64,000 nt of DNA from Pseudoips prasinana (taxonomy: Eukaryota > Arthropoda > Insecta > Lepidoptera > Nolidae). How positions within the stretch are numbered: position 1 is the first letter of the stretch; every line of letters starts with the position of its first letter. A model generated the notes under the pieces. It was not told the origin of the DNA. It made no database searches and saw nothing but the letters and a program-made list of their open reading frames with translations. The position numbers were made by a program, and so were the translations under genes. Shown here piece by piece: positions 33,355 to 44,389 of this stretch. The stretch covers positions 25,828,001 through 25,892,000 of the forward strand of contig OX621254.1 in the NCBI GenBank assembly GCA_951640165.1, written 5' to 3'.

Positions 33355-33425
33355 ATAACGAAATTCACAGTTACATTTATTTCCTCCAAATAAATTTGCC
33401 AACTTTTATATAAATATAGGTAAAA

Positions 33426-33652
33426 TAGTAGGAAAGTCAAAACTGTACATTGAATATTTTTTTTATAATTATACTTGGAGCGTGATCTACAATCGATATC
33501 CAAGCGAAAAATATAGTTTTTAGAATTTTTGTCTGTTTGTCTGTATGTATAATGTATATCCGGTTTGTTTAGCCACCAAAAGAAATGTGTCTTAGACAAT
33601 GCGCCGTAAATCGTCTGTCAGACGCAAAGGCCATATATATATATATATATGG

Positions 33653-33691
<39 letters not shown>

Positions 33692-33857
33692 GGCTAAACT
33701 CAAAAAATACTGCATGGTTCAACTTAAAATTTTGCATGAATATTAATAAGAGGTCGGGTAAACATATAGGCTACATATTATCACGCTGTCATGTACGGGG
33801 GAGGGGCTGTGATAATTTATAAAATTTTACGCGGTGAACACCGTGGGACACAGCTAG
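33426..33857 (+). mobile_element. Helitron, family 1 long form, with (TA)n expansion
   Basis: It starts tagtaggaaagtcaaaactg and ends gtgggacacagCTAG-T, preceded by A. Near 33555-33690 the usual cagacagacag/gtccgggctaaac stretch is interrupted by an extra segment and a long TA run. Confidence 0.8.
33634..33690. repeat. (TA)n microsatellites with ggccatat...atatggcc hairpin
   Basis: Two TA runs separated by ggcct. The first is bounded by ggcca and tggcc and can fold on itself. Confidence 0.9.
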
Positions 33858-33879
33858 TATACGTATAATTAAGTAACCC

Positions 33880-34255
33880 TGGGCCCGCCAAAAATAAAAT
33901 TGGGTTTTTCTGTTAAGAAAAGGTCTTAGTATCCAGAGCCTGGGACGTGGCGGTCTTTCATATATAGTGCGAGTAAGCAATGATTTTAATAAATTATGTA
34001 AAAAAAATGATTTTGACCGTTTTAATACCAAGAGCGAGGTGGCATGCAGGCAGCTGAACCTAATTTTTTTTCCAATAACTTTTAACATATGTCTTCAGCT
34101 ACTCTGATTAAGAGTAAAATCGGAAGCATTGTATGTGTGTATACACCCCCGTGTCTAAAACATAACGTAAAGCTCTCAGTACTGTATATGTCTGCTCTCT
34201 GGTTGTATCAGTCGCATCGGATCATGATAGTGACGAAAAAGTGCACCTGTGACCA
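33880..34255 (+). mobile_element. SINE-B, heavily degraded and interrupted
   Basis: The fragments ttgggtttttctgttaag, cttagtatccagagcctgg, acacccccgtgtctaaaac and tcgcatcggatcatgatag follow SINE-B order with many changes. A non-matching piece lies at about 33956-34138. An intact SINE-B follows directly. Confidence 0.5.
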
Positions 34256-34284
34256 TAATATGTTTATTTCGATTGTTAGTTCGT

Positions 34285-34615
34285 TCTCGTTGGTCTAGCG
34301 GTAGCGTGTTCAACCGCAGGTAATGAGATCCTAGGTTCAAATCCGAGTTCGGGCATAAAAGTATTTTGGGATTTTTCCGTTAAAAGAAATTTCTCAGTAT
34401 CAGCCCGAAGTCTCCCGTGCCTCGGACAGCACGTAAATACCCGTGACCTCTTTTCGGTCGTGTCGCTAGTCGACCCATTGGATCATGAGAGTTATGGAAT
34501 AGAAAGTACCCCTGTGTTGCGCACACACTTGTGCACTATAATATGTCCTGCACAATTGCCTAATCTCCATTGAGACAAGCCAGTGTGGTCGAAATTCAGC
34601 CGGGAGGACATCATT
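34285..34615 (+). mobile_element. SINE-B, full length
   Basis: Head ttggtctagcggtagcgtg and ggttcaaatccgag. Body cagtatcagcccgaagtc. 3' end gtggtcgaaattcagccgg. Confidence 0.88.
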
Positions 34616-34657
34616 ATTTATTTATTAATAAAACTAACATTATATAGCCTTATGTTG

Positions 34658-34905
34658 GACGGTCATCGTAGCCTAGTTGGTAGTGCTCCTGCCTACGAAG
34701 CTGGTGGTCCTGGGTTCGAATCCCGGTAAGTGCAAATATTTGTGTGATGAGCACGAATATTTGTTTGTGTATGTATATAAGTATTTATCTATCTATATAA
34801 GTATGTATATCGTCGCCTGGTACCCATAGTACAAGCTTTGCTTAGTTTGGGGCTAGGATGATCTGTGTGACATTGTCCCTAGATATTATTATTATTATTA
34901 TATAA
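34658..34905 (+). mobile_element. SINE-A, full length
   Basis: The only plus-strand SINE-A in the window. Head gtagcctagttggtagtgc and ggttcgaatcccgg, tail tttggggctaggatgatc, ending (ATT)n at 34884-34900. It lacks the gagtcatggatgttttc stretch found in the other copies (a gap near 34763). Confidence 0.9.
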
Positions 34906-34907
34906 GT

Positions 34908-35036
34908 TTTTCTAATACTTTTCCTAAAGTTTTTAAATATAATAAAATAGAAATACCCCGAATTTTCAATTTTAGTACGTGAGCCTTTCTTAAATACAGG
35001 AGCAATGTGTGCCTTCTTCCATACCGTGCAAAAGGC
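34908..35036 (-). pseudogene. LINE reverse transcriptase palm fragment
   Basis: On the minus strand one frame reads VWKKAHIAPVFKKGSRTKIE, then N. This is the W..A.I.P.(F/Y)KKG....(I/P)EN(Y)RPIS region at the start of the reverse transcriptase in CR1/Jockey-group LINEs. After GSRTKIEN the frame shifts, and a KVLEKL-like piece appears one frame over. About 43 codons remain. The upstream sequence to 35185 is too degraded to read. It lies just after a SINE-A tail and was probably already a fragment when the SINE arrived. Fragment only; not functional. Confidence 0.65.
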
Positions 35037-35231
35037 TAGTCTTCCTTGAGTTTGGCCGCTACTAAAAGTACTACAATGATATGTTTAAAGTAGATAGACA
35101 TCGTTTTTAAACTATGTCAGCTAACTAGCGTACTTCTCGTAAAAAGCTTTTACTATTTTCAACGACGTCCATATCGCAGCTTTTTTTCACACACTGCCAT
35201 CTGATTACAAACTAAGCAGAGCTTGTACTAT

Positions 35232-35764
35232 ACAATACATTTATTTTCATTCAGATAACAAAGATCCATTTTGTTAGTAAAGCATAAATCTTAAAAATTA
35301 TGTTAGTCTATATATATAAAAATCAATGCCACTTTTCGTTGTAATGTTATAACTCAAAAACGCCTTTACCAATTTGGCTAATTTTGGTCTTGAATTATTC
35401 GTGGAAGTCCAGGGAAGGTTTGTACGTAGAGAAAATTCAAAAAAAGTCTTGAAATAGTGTAAAATCAACATCTTTCTATACTCCCATATACAAACAATTT
35501 GTACTTATACTTAAAAGCGTAGCGAAGCACGTACCGGGCCGCTAGTACAATATAATTTAACATTCACAACTCTTAACAGTAATGGCTTCTTGCGTGAGTC
35601 AGTGTATCAAGCTGCACATGCAGACCGATTCAGTGACTGACGTAAGGGCAATCTAGCCTGTTTCCTATGACGGCCAAGACGGAGTTTCGGCTGGCCCGCA
35701 CTCTGCTTAGCATGGACACGCACCGCTTGCGCAGAGTAGCGTAGAAGCAATCGATGCGATGCGA
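35232..35764 (-). mobile_element. 5'-truncated retroelement inserted in SINE-A2
   Basis: Its minus-strand 3' end is aaaataaatgtattgtat next to the ACTAT duplication. Its 5' end contains gcgtgtccatgctaagc and cggccgtcatagg-like sequence. No open frame. It contains the Helitron 35307-35545. Confidence 0.55.
35307..35545 (+). mobile_element. Helitron, family 2
   Basis: It starts tctatatatataaaaatc and ends gtaccgggccgCTAG-T. This plus-strand copy matches the minus copies at 6073 and 19070. Confidence 0.9.
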
Positions 35765-36035
35765 CTATGGAAACCAGATAACTGATATACTACATTATAC
35801 AACTTTTTTGTAAATACATACTTATATAGATAATTATACCCAGACTCAGGGCAAACAAATATTTTCAGGCATACAATTATATATCCTGGGCGGGAATCGA
35901 ACCCACGACCTGTGGCGTGAAAGGCAAGTATTTGCCAAACACGCCAACGAGCCCGTCGTCTGTTTCTAGAGGAATCCTTGGTTCCGCAACTTCAGGGTAT
36001 ATAAAAAAAAGCATTATAGCCAATTATATTAAAAA

Positions 36036-36195
36036 CTAGCTGTGCCCCGCGGTGTTACCCGCGTTAAATTTTCTTTGCTATAAACCTCACGGAGCTCGAG
36101 ACCTTTCCAACGAATGCAAAACCGTGGAAATCGGTTCGTGCGTTCTGGAGTTATAGCGTCAGGAAGGAAAACCCGACTTATTTTTATATAGTAGA
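36036..36195 (-). mobile_element. Helitron, family 1 short form
   Basis: The minus strand starts TCTACTATATAAAAATAAG and ends cgcggggcacagCTAG, with A and T flanks. Confidence 0.88.
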
Positions 36196-36384
36196 TAATC
36201 TCTTATCCCTACACCTGATACGTGACATTGTCGAGGCATAAAAAGTTGGTTAAAACTGCTATGAGTATTTAGTCGCGAAAGTGGCATTTAGCTAACAACT
36301 ATTACTAAGTCTCCGAGTCTGTTTCGCAAATGAATATGTCCTTATATCATACTTACTATAATTTTAAATGTGAATGTGTATGAT

Positions 36385-36445
36385 ATCATCATCATCGTAT
36401 CCGCCCAAAGATGCCCACTGGTGGCCAAAGAACTCCATCGACCCA
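36385..36445 (+). repeat. Rep3 head fragment, diverged
   Basis: catcatcatcgtatccgcc then gatgcccactggtggccaa. Confidence 0.45.
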
Positions 36446-36502
36446 CACAATATCATCGCTCAACGTCAGCTCTTTAATATGTTGCAATATTAATAGTATT
36501 TA

Positions 36503-36677
36503 CTAGGTGTGCCCCGTGGTTTTATACTCGTTAATTTTTATAAATTGTAGCATGTGTTATTCGGTTATATAAGCGATATTACTACAAAGTTTCATCAAAA
36601 TCTGTTCCGTAGTTTTTGCGTAAAAGAGTAACAAACATCCATACTCACAGACTTTCACATTTATAATATAAGTAGGA
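36503..36677 (-). mobile_element. Helitron, family 1
   Basis: CTAGgtgtgccccgtggttt at the 3' end and TCCTACTTATATTATAAATG at the 5' end (minus strand), with A/T flanks. Confidence 0.85.
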
Positions 36678-36708
36678 TTTACGATAAACCTTATTCGCTC
36701 CGAATAAA

Positions 36709-36985
36709 AAAATGGGCAGGTTATCCTAGTGTCAAAGTTGTTCAAGCCGATAAGTAGGCCTGTGACATGCCTTAATGACTTTTGTCTAGTTTCAGTGTGA
36801 TTTTAGTCTATGTTGTGGATGGTACTGCATGCAAACTAGCAGTCCCGGCTGTATGGACCGACTACTTAACGTACCCTTCAAGACACTGAAACGATTAGAA
36901 ATTATGCATCTTTTGTGGGCACCTTGATATTGACCGTGGGCCTAGTTGCTTAACTTCATCGATCGTTGAAGTAATCAGTGCAGTA
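36709..36985 (+). repeat. Rep2 copy, diverged
   Basis: gggcaggttatcctagtgtc, agttgttcaagccgataag, gtaggcctgtgacatgcc, cgactacttaacgtaccc and gggcctagttgcttaactt, in Rep2 order. Confidence 0.65.
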
Positions 36986-37097
36986 TAAATTGATGCCATA
37001 AGTCTTTATTTATTTATTATTATATTTTTTTTAAAGCAGATTAAGACAACGATGTATACAATATTCTTGAAAATTGTCGCTAAATATATTAATATTA

Positions 37098-38379
37098 GGT
37101 CTTTACCTATGAAATTGCCGTTCTGCAGTACTGGCCATTTCAAATCAAAATAATTTTTGTTTGGCTAAGAATTCTAATTTCAAATTAATTTTATTTTAAA
37201 AACATGGATTCTTTTTTCCAAAAGTAGTCATTTCTTTATTGATTAGTGTTACATTTTCATCGCATTTCAATCTTTTTCGTCATCATGGATACGTTAAAAA
37301 TTCGAGTAATTATGGAATATGAGTACCGTCGTGGCAGCAACGCGGCACAAGCGGCACGCAACATCAACGACGTTTACGGAGCTAACACAACAAACCAACG
37401 CACCACCTGTTATTGGTTTGCTCGCTTCCGTTCTGGAAATTTCGACCTGAAAAATGAACCTCGCGGTCGTCCGAAGACTTTGGTCGACAATGACGAATTA
37501 AAGGCGGTTGTGGAAGCTGATGATACACAATCTACGGCTGAATTAGCAGCAGCTTTCGACGTTAGCGTCAAAACAATATTGGTCCATTTGCGTCAAATTG
37601 GCAAGGTAAAAAAGCTTGACAAATGGGTGCCCCACGAACTCAATGATCGCCAGCGCGAAGTACGCGTCGAGACGTGCCTTGCACTGCTCAACAGACACAC
37701 AAATGAAGGAATTTTGAACCGCATTGTTACCTGCGATGAAAAATGGATTCTGTTTGATAACCGCAAGCGCTCAGCAAGTTGGTTGGATCCTGGTTCAGCA
37801 CCTAAACAATGCCCTAAACGAAAACTTACCCCTAGAAAAGTGATGGTCACTGTTTGGTGGTCTAGCGCCGGTGTGATTCATCACAGCTTCTTACCAAACG
37901 GGGTGAGCATTACTGCAGATGTGTACTGTGAAGAACTGAGCACAATGATGGAGAAGCTGGCGCATCTCCAACCAGCATTGGTCAATCGCTCGTCTCCGCT
38001 ACTCCTGCACGACAACGCGCGACCTCATACTGCACAGCAGACGGTCTCCAAGTTGCAAGAACTGGGGTTGGAAGCTCTCCGTCATCCGCCCTACTCACCA
38101 GACCTTGCGCCTACAGACTACTACTTTTTCCAGAATTTGGATAACTTCTTGGCGGGAAAAAATTTCAATACCCGAGAGGCAGTACAAAATGCCTTTGAAG
38201 AATTTGTTGCCTCCCGTCCAGCTGATTTCTTTAAGAAGGGCATCAATAAACTGCCACTGCGATGGCAAAGATGCATTGATTGCATGGGTGATTACTTCGA
38301 TTAATACAAATAAAAAAATTCATGAAAAAAATTCGTTTAAATTTTTTCATACAAAACGGCAATTTCATAGGTAAAGACC
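37098..38379 (+). mobile_element. Mariner element, apparently intact
   Basis: Perfect inverted repeats: ggtctttacctatgaaattg at 37098 and its exact complement ending at 38379 (25 matching bases). Each end is flanked by the TA target duplication (37096-37097 and 38380-38381). It is 1,282 bp, the usual mariner length, and encloses one open transposase gene. Confidence 0.96.
37285..38304 (+). CDS. Mariner transposase (cecropia-type)
   Basis: 339 aa from ATG 37285 (MDTLKIRVIMEYEYRRG); upstream in-frame codons lack an ATG and the family length is about 340-350. Residues 1-110 hold the paired helix-turn-helix DNA-binding region, including AARNIN and GRPKTL. The linker motif WVPHEL is at 114-119. 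The catalytic DDE-type domain has D151 (TCDEKW), D243 (LHDNARPH) and D278 (YSPDLAPTDYYFF). D243 and D278 are separated by 34 residues, the mariner D,D34D signature. The ending GDYFD is conserved. No stop, frameshift or lost catalytic residue is visible. The protein would cut at both TIRs and insert at TA. Overall similarity to the human SETMAR transposase part places it near the cecropia subfamily (from memory). Whether it is active is untested. Confidence 0.95.
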   Translation: MDTLKIRVIMEYEYRRGSNAAQAARNINDVYGANTTNQRTTCYWFARFRSGNFDLKNEPRGRPKTLVDNDELKAVVEADDTQSTAELAAAFDVSVKTILVHLRQIGKVKKLDKWVPHELNDRQREVRVETCLALLNRHTNEGILNRIVTCDEKWILFDNRKRSASWLDPGSAPKQCPKRKLTPRKVMVTVWWSSAGVIHHSFLPNGVSITADVYCEELSTMMEKLAHLQPALVNRSSPLLLHDNARPHTAQQTVSKLQELGLEALRHPPYSPDLAPTDYYFFQNLDNFLAGKNFNTREAVQNAFEEFVASRPADFFKKGINKLPLRWQRCIDCMGDYFD

Positions 38380-38904
38380 TATTATATATTTTTTTTAATA
38401 TTGTTTTTATGAATTATTATAAAAACAATATAAAATAGAATTTATATTTATTTATTAATAATATTATTTTTGTTTAATTTATATTCGTAAAAAAAGAGAT
38501 AATATCTAAAAACTATACTACATACTAATGAAAATTAAACTTAACCTATTTTAAATTTGATAAAAGTAAAACAAAGAAACACAGAAACATATTTTTTTTT
38601 CTTTATTTTTTAAGGGGTTTTATCACTTAGTGATAATGTCACCCCCATACCATCTACATTAAACAACTTAAAACGATTACAACGGTAATGAACAGTTATT
38701 ATTACAATCATGACCCTATAGATACCAGAACGAATAGGGACAACACAGAAACATAAAAATGTGGAATAAAAACTAAATAATTTTAATAATTAACAAATAA
38801 ATTAACACCACCATCATATTTATAAATAAGTATAGTACAAGTTATATCAAAAAGACATTGTTGTAGTACAGGAATTAAGTATATGTATATTGTCAGGTTC
38901 ATCA
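38380..38904. other. No gene recognised
   Basis: AT-rich. tttttatgaattattataaa near 38404 can form a hairpin. A T-rich run at 38588-38610, followed by aaggggttttatcacttag, may be a minus-strand retroelement tail of unknown family. Confidence 0.4.
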
Positions 38905-39045
38905 TCATGATGGTAGTCTCCCCAAAGAATGGGGGGATGTTCCATAAACGGCACGCTTGGAGAACGGGTTGGTGATCGCAGTTTGATGGTCACAGTCCAT
39001 AGACAAACGTTGCTGCCCATTTTCTGGGACGACAATGAATGTGTC
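38905..39045 (+). repeat. Rep3 fragment
   Basis: atcatcatgatggtagtctc, gaatggggggatgttcc, cgcttggagaacgggttgg and gtgatcgcagtttgatggtc. Confidence 0.7.
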
Positions 39046-39302
39046 GTAATCTGAATAACCCAAGATGACCATTAATCTTTACGTAGGCTGTATGCTTGTT
39101 TACTAACTTGGTTATATGAAATTCAAACTGTTGTTTCAAATATCCGGTGGGATTCACATTTTCTGCAGAGTGCAAATACACTTGAGCGATCCAACCCGCA
39201 AAGTCTGACGTTTTAAAAGCAGAGCAAATAGCTGCTGAATAAAAATGAAGATCTTATGTGTCATTACAATTTTCTTCCGTAACCTATGAATATTATCTAA
39301 CA

Positions 39303-39560
39303 CTAGCTGTGCCCCGCGGTTTTACCCCCGTTAAATTTTATAAATTATCATAGCTCCTTCCCCGTAGGTGATAGCGTGATAATATGTAGCCTATATGTTG
39401 ACCCGACGTCTTAGTAATATTAATGCAGAATTTGAAGTAAATCCATGCAGTACTTTTTGATTTTAGCCCGGATATACATACAGACACACAGACAAAAATT
39501 CTAAAAACTATATTTTTGGCTTCGATATCGATTGTAGATGACGCCCCAAGTATCCTTATA
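39303..39560 (-). mobile_element. Helitron, family 1 long form, 5' end lost
   Basis: CTAGctgtgccccgcgg at 39303. The body matches 21837-22139 in reverse through cgatattgattgtagatga-like sequence and stops near ccttatagaatat. Confidence 0.8.
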
Positions 39561-39602
39561 GAATATCAACCATTATTATTCATCATTTATCAATCATTAT
39601 TA

Positions 39603-41892
39603 CAAATTTTGAAGTCGCTGAGAAGTGTTTAGTAAGCGGTGTTCGTTCTGATCATAAATGCCAGATGATCAGACTAAGTAATGTGATAACTGTAGAAAAG
39701 CAAATAATCACTTGTAGGCCACTCACAAAATCTAACTTAGGGAAGTTTAATTCCAACCTAGAGACTAGTTTGTGCCATCTTTCATCTAACTCAAATAACC
39801 CTAACGACATGTACAGTATATTATTTAATTGCATTTGTAACGAATTTAATAAAGTTTGTAAAATAAAAAACATTAAAGTTGACAATAAAAATATAAAATT
39901 TACTAATTGGGCAACTTAAGGCAATAGACGGAGTAGAGATGTCCTATATGAGTTGTATGACAGAAGATCCTATACATCTGATGTCAATTTTAAAAATTAT
40001 GTTTGTAACTATTCAAAAATTTTCAAAAAAGTTTGCATCCAAGCTAAATGTTTGTATATAAGCGGAAAAATAAAAAACTCCGATAATAAGATAAAATCAG
40101 CTTGGCAAATAATAAATACTGAAACGGGTAAAAGAAGATTGAGAGACCAAACAGTGGAACTAAATATTAATGACGAACTTGTTTCAGACAAACTTACCGT
40201 TGCCAACATTTTTGCCGAGTTTTTTACAAATATGCCTCTAATTACTACTAAGTGCCTCCCGTCGTCACCGGATGTGGCTGAAATCGTTTTAAAACAATCT
40301 ATTAAACCAATTGTGCCCAAATTCAGTTTTCGATTTGTTACAAATGCTGATATTTTAAAAGATTTAAGAGCATTAAAAAAAAGGGCACAGAGGATTTATG
40401 GGGACTGTCTGTAATGGCAATTGAATCAGTTATACAAAACATTGCTTCCATCCTTGCAAACATCTTCAATAGCTGTGTAAGTGATGGCGTCTTTCCAGAC
40501 CTTATGAAAATCAGTAAGGTAGTACCTGTTTTCAAATCAGGTTGTTCAAATAATGCCACAAATTATCGACCCATCTCTATACTGCCAGCGTTAAGTAAAA
40601 CATTTGAAAAGCTCATGCTCAGCCAGATGTTGTCGCACTTTAACATGAATGGGATATTGCATGAAAAGCAGTTTGGGTTTACAAAGGGCCGTTCTACTCA
40701 GGATGCGGGATGTACACTAATGAAGTCTATATTGGAGGCTTGGGAGGGGTCGCAGGATGCGCTGGGAGTTTTCTGCGATCTCTGTAAGGCTTTCGATTGC
40801 GTAGACCACCATACGCTCATTGTGAAACTAAAATACTATGGAATTTCTGGCACATCTCTTGATCTTGTAATGTCCTATTTATCAGGTCGAGAACAACTGG
40901 TTTCAATAGACGGGGTAAATTCAACACGACATTCTGTCAAAATGGGGGTGCCCCAAGGATCGATTTTGGGTCCATTTTTATTTCTAGTTTATATAAATGA
41001 TCTCCCATATCTAGTAGAGAAAGTATCAGACATAATTCTATTTGCTGATGATACGTCACTCATATTTAAAGTGAGTAGGAAAGATAAGGATCTTATAGAA
41101 CCTAATAAAACTCTCAGCCTCATATCAAATTGGTTTTCGGCAAATTATCTTCTTTTGAATGCAGGAAAGACCAAATGCATCAAATTCTCATTGCCGAATG
41201 TGACTCATATTAAACCAACGGTTGCACTTAACGAGGAAGTTTTAGATTTAGTTCCTTCGACCGTATTTTTGGGAATAACACTGGACTCAAAATTACAATG
41301 GGGTCCTCATATTCAAAAATTATCTGCCAAATTAAGTTCAGCTTCATATGCAGTTTGGAAAATCAGACAATTGTCAGACGAACCAACTGCTAGGCTAGTG
41401 TATTTTGCTTATTTCCATAGCATTATGTCCTATGGTATTCTGCTGTGGGGCTCAGCAGCTGACATAAGTGCTATTTTCGTATTACAAAAAAGAGCAGTCC
41501 GAGCTATTTATAATCTAGGCAGTCACGAGTCTCTACGAAGCGTTTTTAAAGAGGTAAATATACTTACTGTTCCATCTGAATACATATATCAGAATATAAT
41601 GTTTGTGCGGAAAAATTTAGATAAATATAAAAAACGGAGTGACTTGCACAATGTCAATACAAGAAATAAGGACAAACTAGCTATACCAGCATTTAGAGTT
41701 AGCAAAACAAAAAAGTCATTCATGGGAAATTGTACTAGGTTTTATTACAAGCTCCCTATTCATATAACTAAACTACCTGATAATAAGTTTAAGTCACACA
41801 TTAAACATGAACTTATGGCTAAGGGTTACTACACTACTAAGGATTACATTGACGATAAAGACATTTGGCGGTCGGCATCTACCTGCACATAG
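39603..41892 (+). pseudogene. Jockey/CR1-group LINE ORF2, 5'-truncated, one stop and one frameshift
   Basis: The retained frame begins inside the endonuclease C-terminus (VSGVRSDHKCQMIRLSNV at about 39632). It continues through the linker, meets a TAA at 39917-39919 (NWAT, stop, GNRRSRDVLYELYDRR) and reopens in the same frame. Around 40372-40382 an A run shifts the frame; from there a 492-residue stretch is open to the stop at 41890. Reverse transcriptase motifs: NYRPISILPALSKTFEKL, FTKGRSTQ, CDLCKAFDCVDHH, MGVPQGSILGPFLF and catalytic ILFADDTS (about 41035-41055). The tail has KRAVRAIYNL and SFMGNCTRFYYKLP-type sequence. Most of the endonuclease and any ORF1 are missing through 5' truncation. 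With two disabling changes in 2.3 kb, it is fairly young but dead. Confidence 0.85.
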
Positions 41893-42090
41893 TCCGCTGG
41901 AGATCTTATAGCCATATAGACATGAGTAATCTTTTATGTTACATGAACTATCTGTAATAAAACTATCAATTATTTAAATATTCTACAAATTTCAGAACTG
42001 TTGGTTGTGTCTCAAAATGATTAATGTTACTTTTATTTTGACGTTTTTATTTTCTCTTTCTAATATATTAAACCTAAAATAAATAAATAA
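41893..42090 (+). mobile_element. 3' UTR of the Jockey/CR1-group LINE
   Basis: Runs from the stop to ctaaaataaataaataatc, a short-repeat 3' end. Confidence 0.65.
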
Positions 42091-42147
42091 TCAGACAACC
42101 GATCGAGCATATATTGTGTTTGCCTGCTAAATAATTACAGTAAGTGG

Positions 42148-42628
42148 ACCAAATCTCGTGTATATGCCCCATTGAGTATGTTTCGCCGGAGCGTCTCAAC
42201 TGGGCCGTGTTGAAACCGGTAGTAGAGACACCCGCTGAGTTTGTTTCGCTGGGTCTTCTCAGTTGGGGCGCATTGGATCCGGTGGTAGCATTAAAGCGCG
42301 ACCGTCGTTATTAACACAAGGTCCGTCATAATAATATCACCTTAATATAGACAGAACCATTGCCAATATGTATGACAAATATTAGACTTAAACTAGATAA
42401 TTAAACTTAAACATAATCTCTTGACAATAACTTGATTCGAGCTAGCTAAATATCATTGCTGTTATAGAATAAATTTTATTAATGTTTTAATACTATCAAT
42501 ACATGTGTACCTAATATATATGTTACTGGAAATAATAATGTATACAACTATAATACTACGGACATGTTCTGACTATTTACAAGCGCTTTTTTGAAGTCTA
42601 CGTGAATAAAAACCTTTTTTATTTTATT
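42148..42628 (+). mobile_element. Rep1 copy, longest
   Basis: It starts ccaaatctcgtgtatatgcc and ends ctacgtgaataaaaacc followed by a T/A tail. It contains all Rep1 blocks, including an acatgtgtacctaatat segment missing at 7150. Confidence 0.8.
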
Positions 42629-42713
42629 TATTTTTATTATTTTATCTTCAATTTTAAAAAATCGGTAATGCTACCCCAGAAGTAGCCTAAACCGGCGATC
42701 ATTTATTCTAACT

Positions 42714-42915
42714 GCACGTCTGGCGCAGTGGCTTAGACAATCACCTTGCCGCCGCTTCGTTTCACAAGTTCGATTCCCGCGTGGGACAACAATTTTTGTG
42801 ACCGATAAATAGTTATTCTGAGTCTGGATGTACTTTGTGTCCGTCAACTATTTGTCTGTAAAGTACCACCAGACACAGGGATTAAATATCCTATGGGAGC
42901 GTTGTCTTAAAAAAA
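42714..42915 (+). mobile_element. SINE-C
   Basis: tRNA-like head: tggcgcagtggcttagac (A box) and gttcgattcccgcgtggg (B box). Body: ttattctgagtctggatgta and gtaccaccagacacaggg. A reverse copy lies at 49310-49462. Confidence 0.8.
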
Positions 42916-42997
42916 ATACATATAAAGAATACTCACTATACTAAAGATATATCAACGTTTGTTTTATAAGTGAACTCAAAAAGTCAGCCAGTTCCTT

Positions 42998-43265
42998 TTT
43001 AGGGTTCCGTACCCGAAGGGTTAAACGGGACACTATTACTAATACTTCTCTGTCTGTCTGTCCGTCTGTCACCAGGCTGTATCTCATGAACCGTGATAGT
43101 TAGACAGATGAAATTTTCACAGATGATGTTATTCTGTTACCGCTATAACTAATAATGAATATTTAAGAGGGCTCCCATACAATACAAGGATATATGTATA
43201 TACAAATCAGATAATTGTATGAAACCCTTCGTGCGCGAGTCCGACTCGCACTTGGCCAGTTTTTT
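42998..43265 (-). mobile_element. Rep4 copy
   Basis: On the minus strand it opens ggccaagtgcgagtcgg and closes ccgtttaacccttcgggtac. It includes tatctcatgaaccgtgatag (on +) and a gtctgtctgtccgtctgtc block. Confidence 0.8.
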
Positions 43266-43407
43266 TATAAAATGGTCTTGATTTATTCGTTTGTTTTACG
43301 TGGTAGTCGACATCAGACATCGAAGAGGTTATTTTCGAGGCCTGATTTCGACTGCCACGCGGACGAATAAAGCTAGTAATTGAATAAGAATTTATAATTA
43401 AGTGATA

Positions 43408-43615
43408 ATAATATCCTGGGACATCATTTACACACGGCCATCTGATCTCAAACTAAGCAGAGCTATAACTATGGAAACCAGATAACTGATATACCACATA
43501 TATATACTACTTTTCTTTTATAAATACATACTTATATAGATAATTACACCCAGACTCAGGACAAAAGGCACACAAATATCTGTCCTGGATCTGAATCCCG
43601 GATCGAACCCACGAT
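43408..43615 (-). mobile_element. SINE-A2, head truncated
   Basis: Tail cacacggccatctgatctc (on +) and body acacccagactcagg. The head stops at gatcgaacccacg. Confidence 0.8.
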
Positions 43616-44109
43616 AATAATGAATAAATAAATGATAATAATCTCACGATTTTATGGGAATCCTTATTACTAACATTTAATTACTCCTTGTTTACAGCTT
43701 TAGAATGTTTGTTTTTATAACTTTCCACATGATTTATTGCTTTTACCCGAGTAAGTTCACACCCTGTGTACGTCGCTTAGTAAATTACAATAAAGTTCGT
43801 AGGTAAGTTAACGATGCAAGTTAAATTGAACACATTTAAGTTTCTCGTTCACGTTAGATAACAGGTTATCAGAAAAGCGGGCCAAGTATGACAAAGATCT
43901 CGTTTAATGTTTCGGGCTGGTTTCGATATTCTTTGTTAATTAAGTTATAGAACTATTATCGATTCAAGTTAGAATTATTTCCTCTCTTTATAGGAGAGCC
44001 ATGTTTGAGTATAAGAACTGCGTTAGTAAAAAATCCTGTATAAATTCCAAACAAGTTAATGATTAGAATTTTTGTTATTAAAACGGCGTAACTTTAGATT
44101 TATTTATGA
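43616..44109. other. No gene recognised
   Basis: AT-rich spacer. Confidence 0.4.
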
Positions 44110-44389
44110 ATAGCTGTGCCCCGCGGTTTTACCCGCGTTAAACTTTATAAATTATCACAGCTCCTCCTCCGTAGGTGGTAGCGTGATAATATGTAGCCTA
44201 TATGTTGACCCGACCTCTTCGTATTATTCATGAAAAAATTGAAGCAAATCCACTTTTTGAGTTTAGCCCGGACATACATACAGACAAAAATTGTAAAAAC
44301 TATATTTCAGGCTTCGATATCGATCGTATATCACGCCCCAGGTATCCTTTTAAAAAAATATTCCATGTAGAGTTTCGACTTTCCTACAA
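44110..44389 (-). mobile_element. Helitron, family 1 long form, terminal mutation
   Basis: Its CTAG end is ATAG here (44110-44113). The remaining body and the 5' end ttgtaggaaagtcgaaact (minus strand) match 21837-22139. Confidence 0.8.

Larger units (their letters stand above)
35187..35957 (-). mobile_element. SINE-A2 split by a retroelement carrying a Helitron
   Basis: The SINE tail is at 35187-35231 (cacactgccatctgattac on +). Body and head are at 35765-35957 (ggaaaccagataactgatat, aatcgaacccacgacctgt). The inserted block 35232-35764 is flanked by ACTAT on both sides, a 5-bp target duplication. Confidence 0.78.

Noticed and set aside
34658..34730. tRNA-like sequences in many places (for example 34658, 21482, 42714) as tRNA genes
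   Set aside because: They are SINE heads. They have A and B boxes but continue into family-specific bodies, lack complete cloverleaf pairing and recur as dispersed copies.
43300..43380. Helitron 3' end at gacgaataaagctag
   Set aside because: CTAG followed by T is present, but no hairpin and no matching 5' end could be found.
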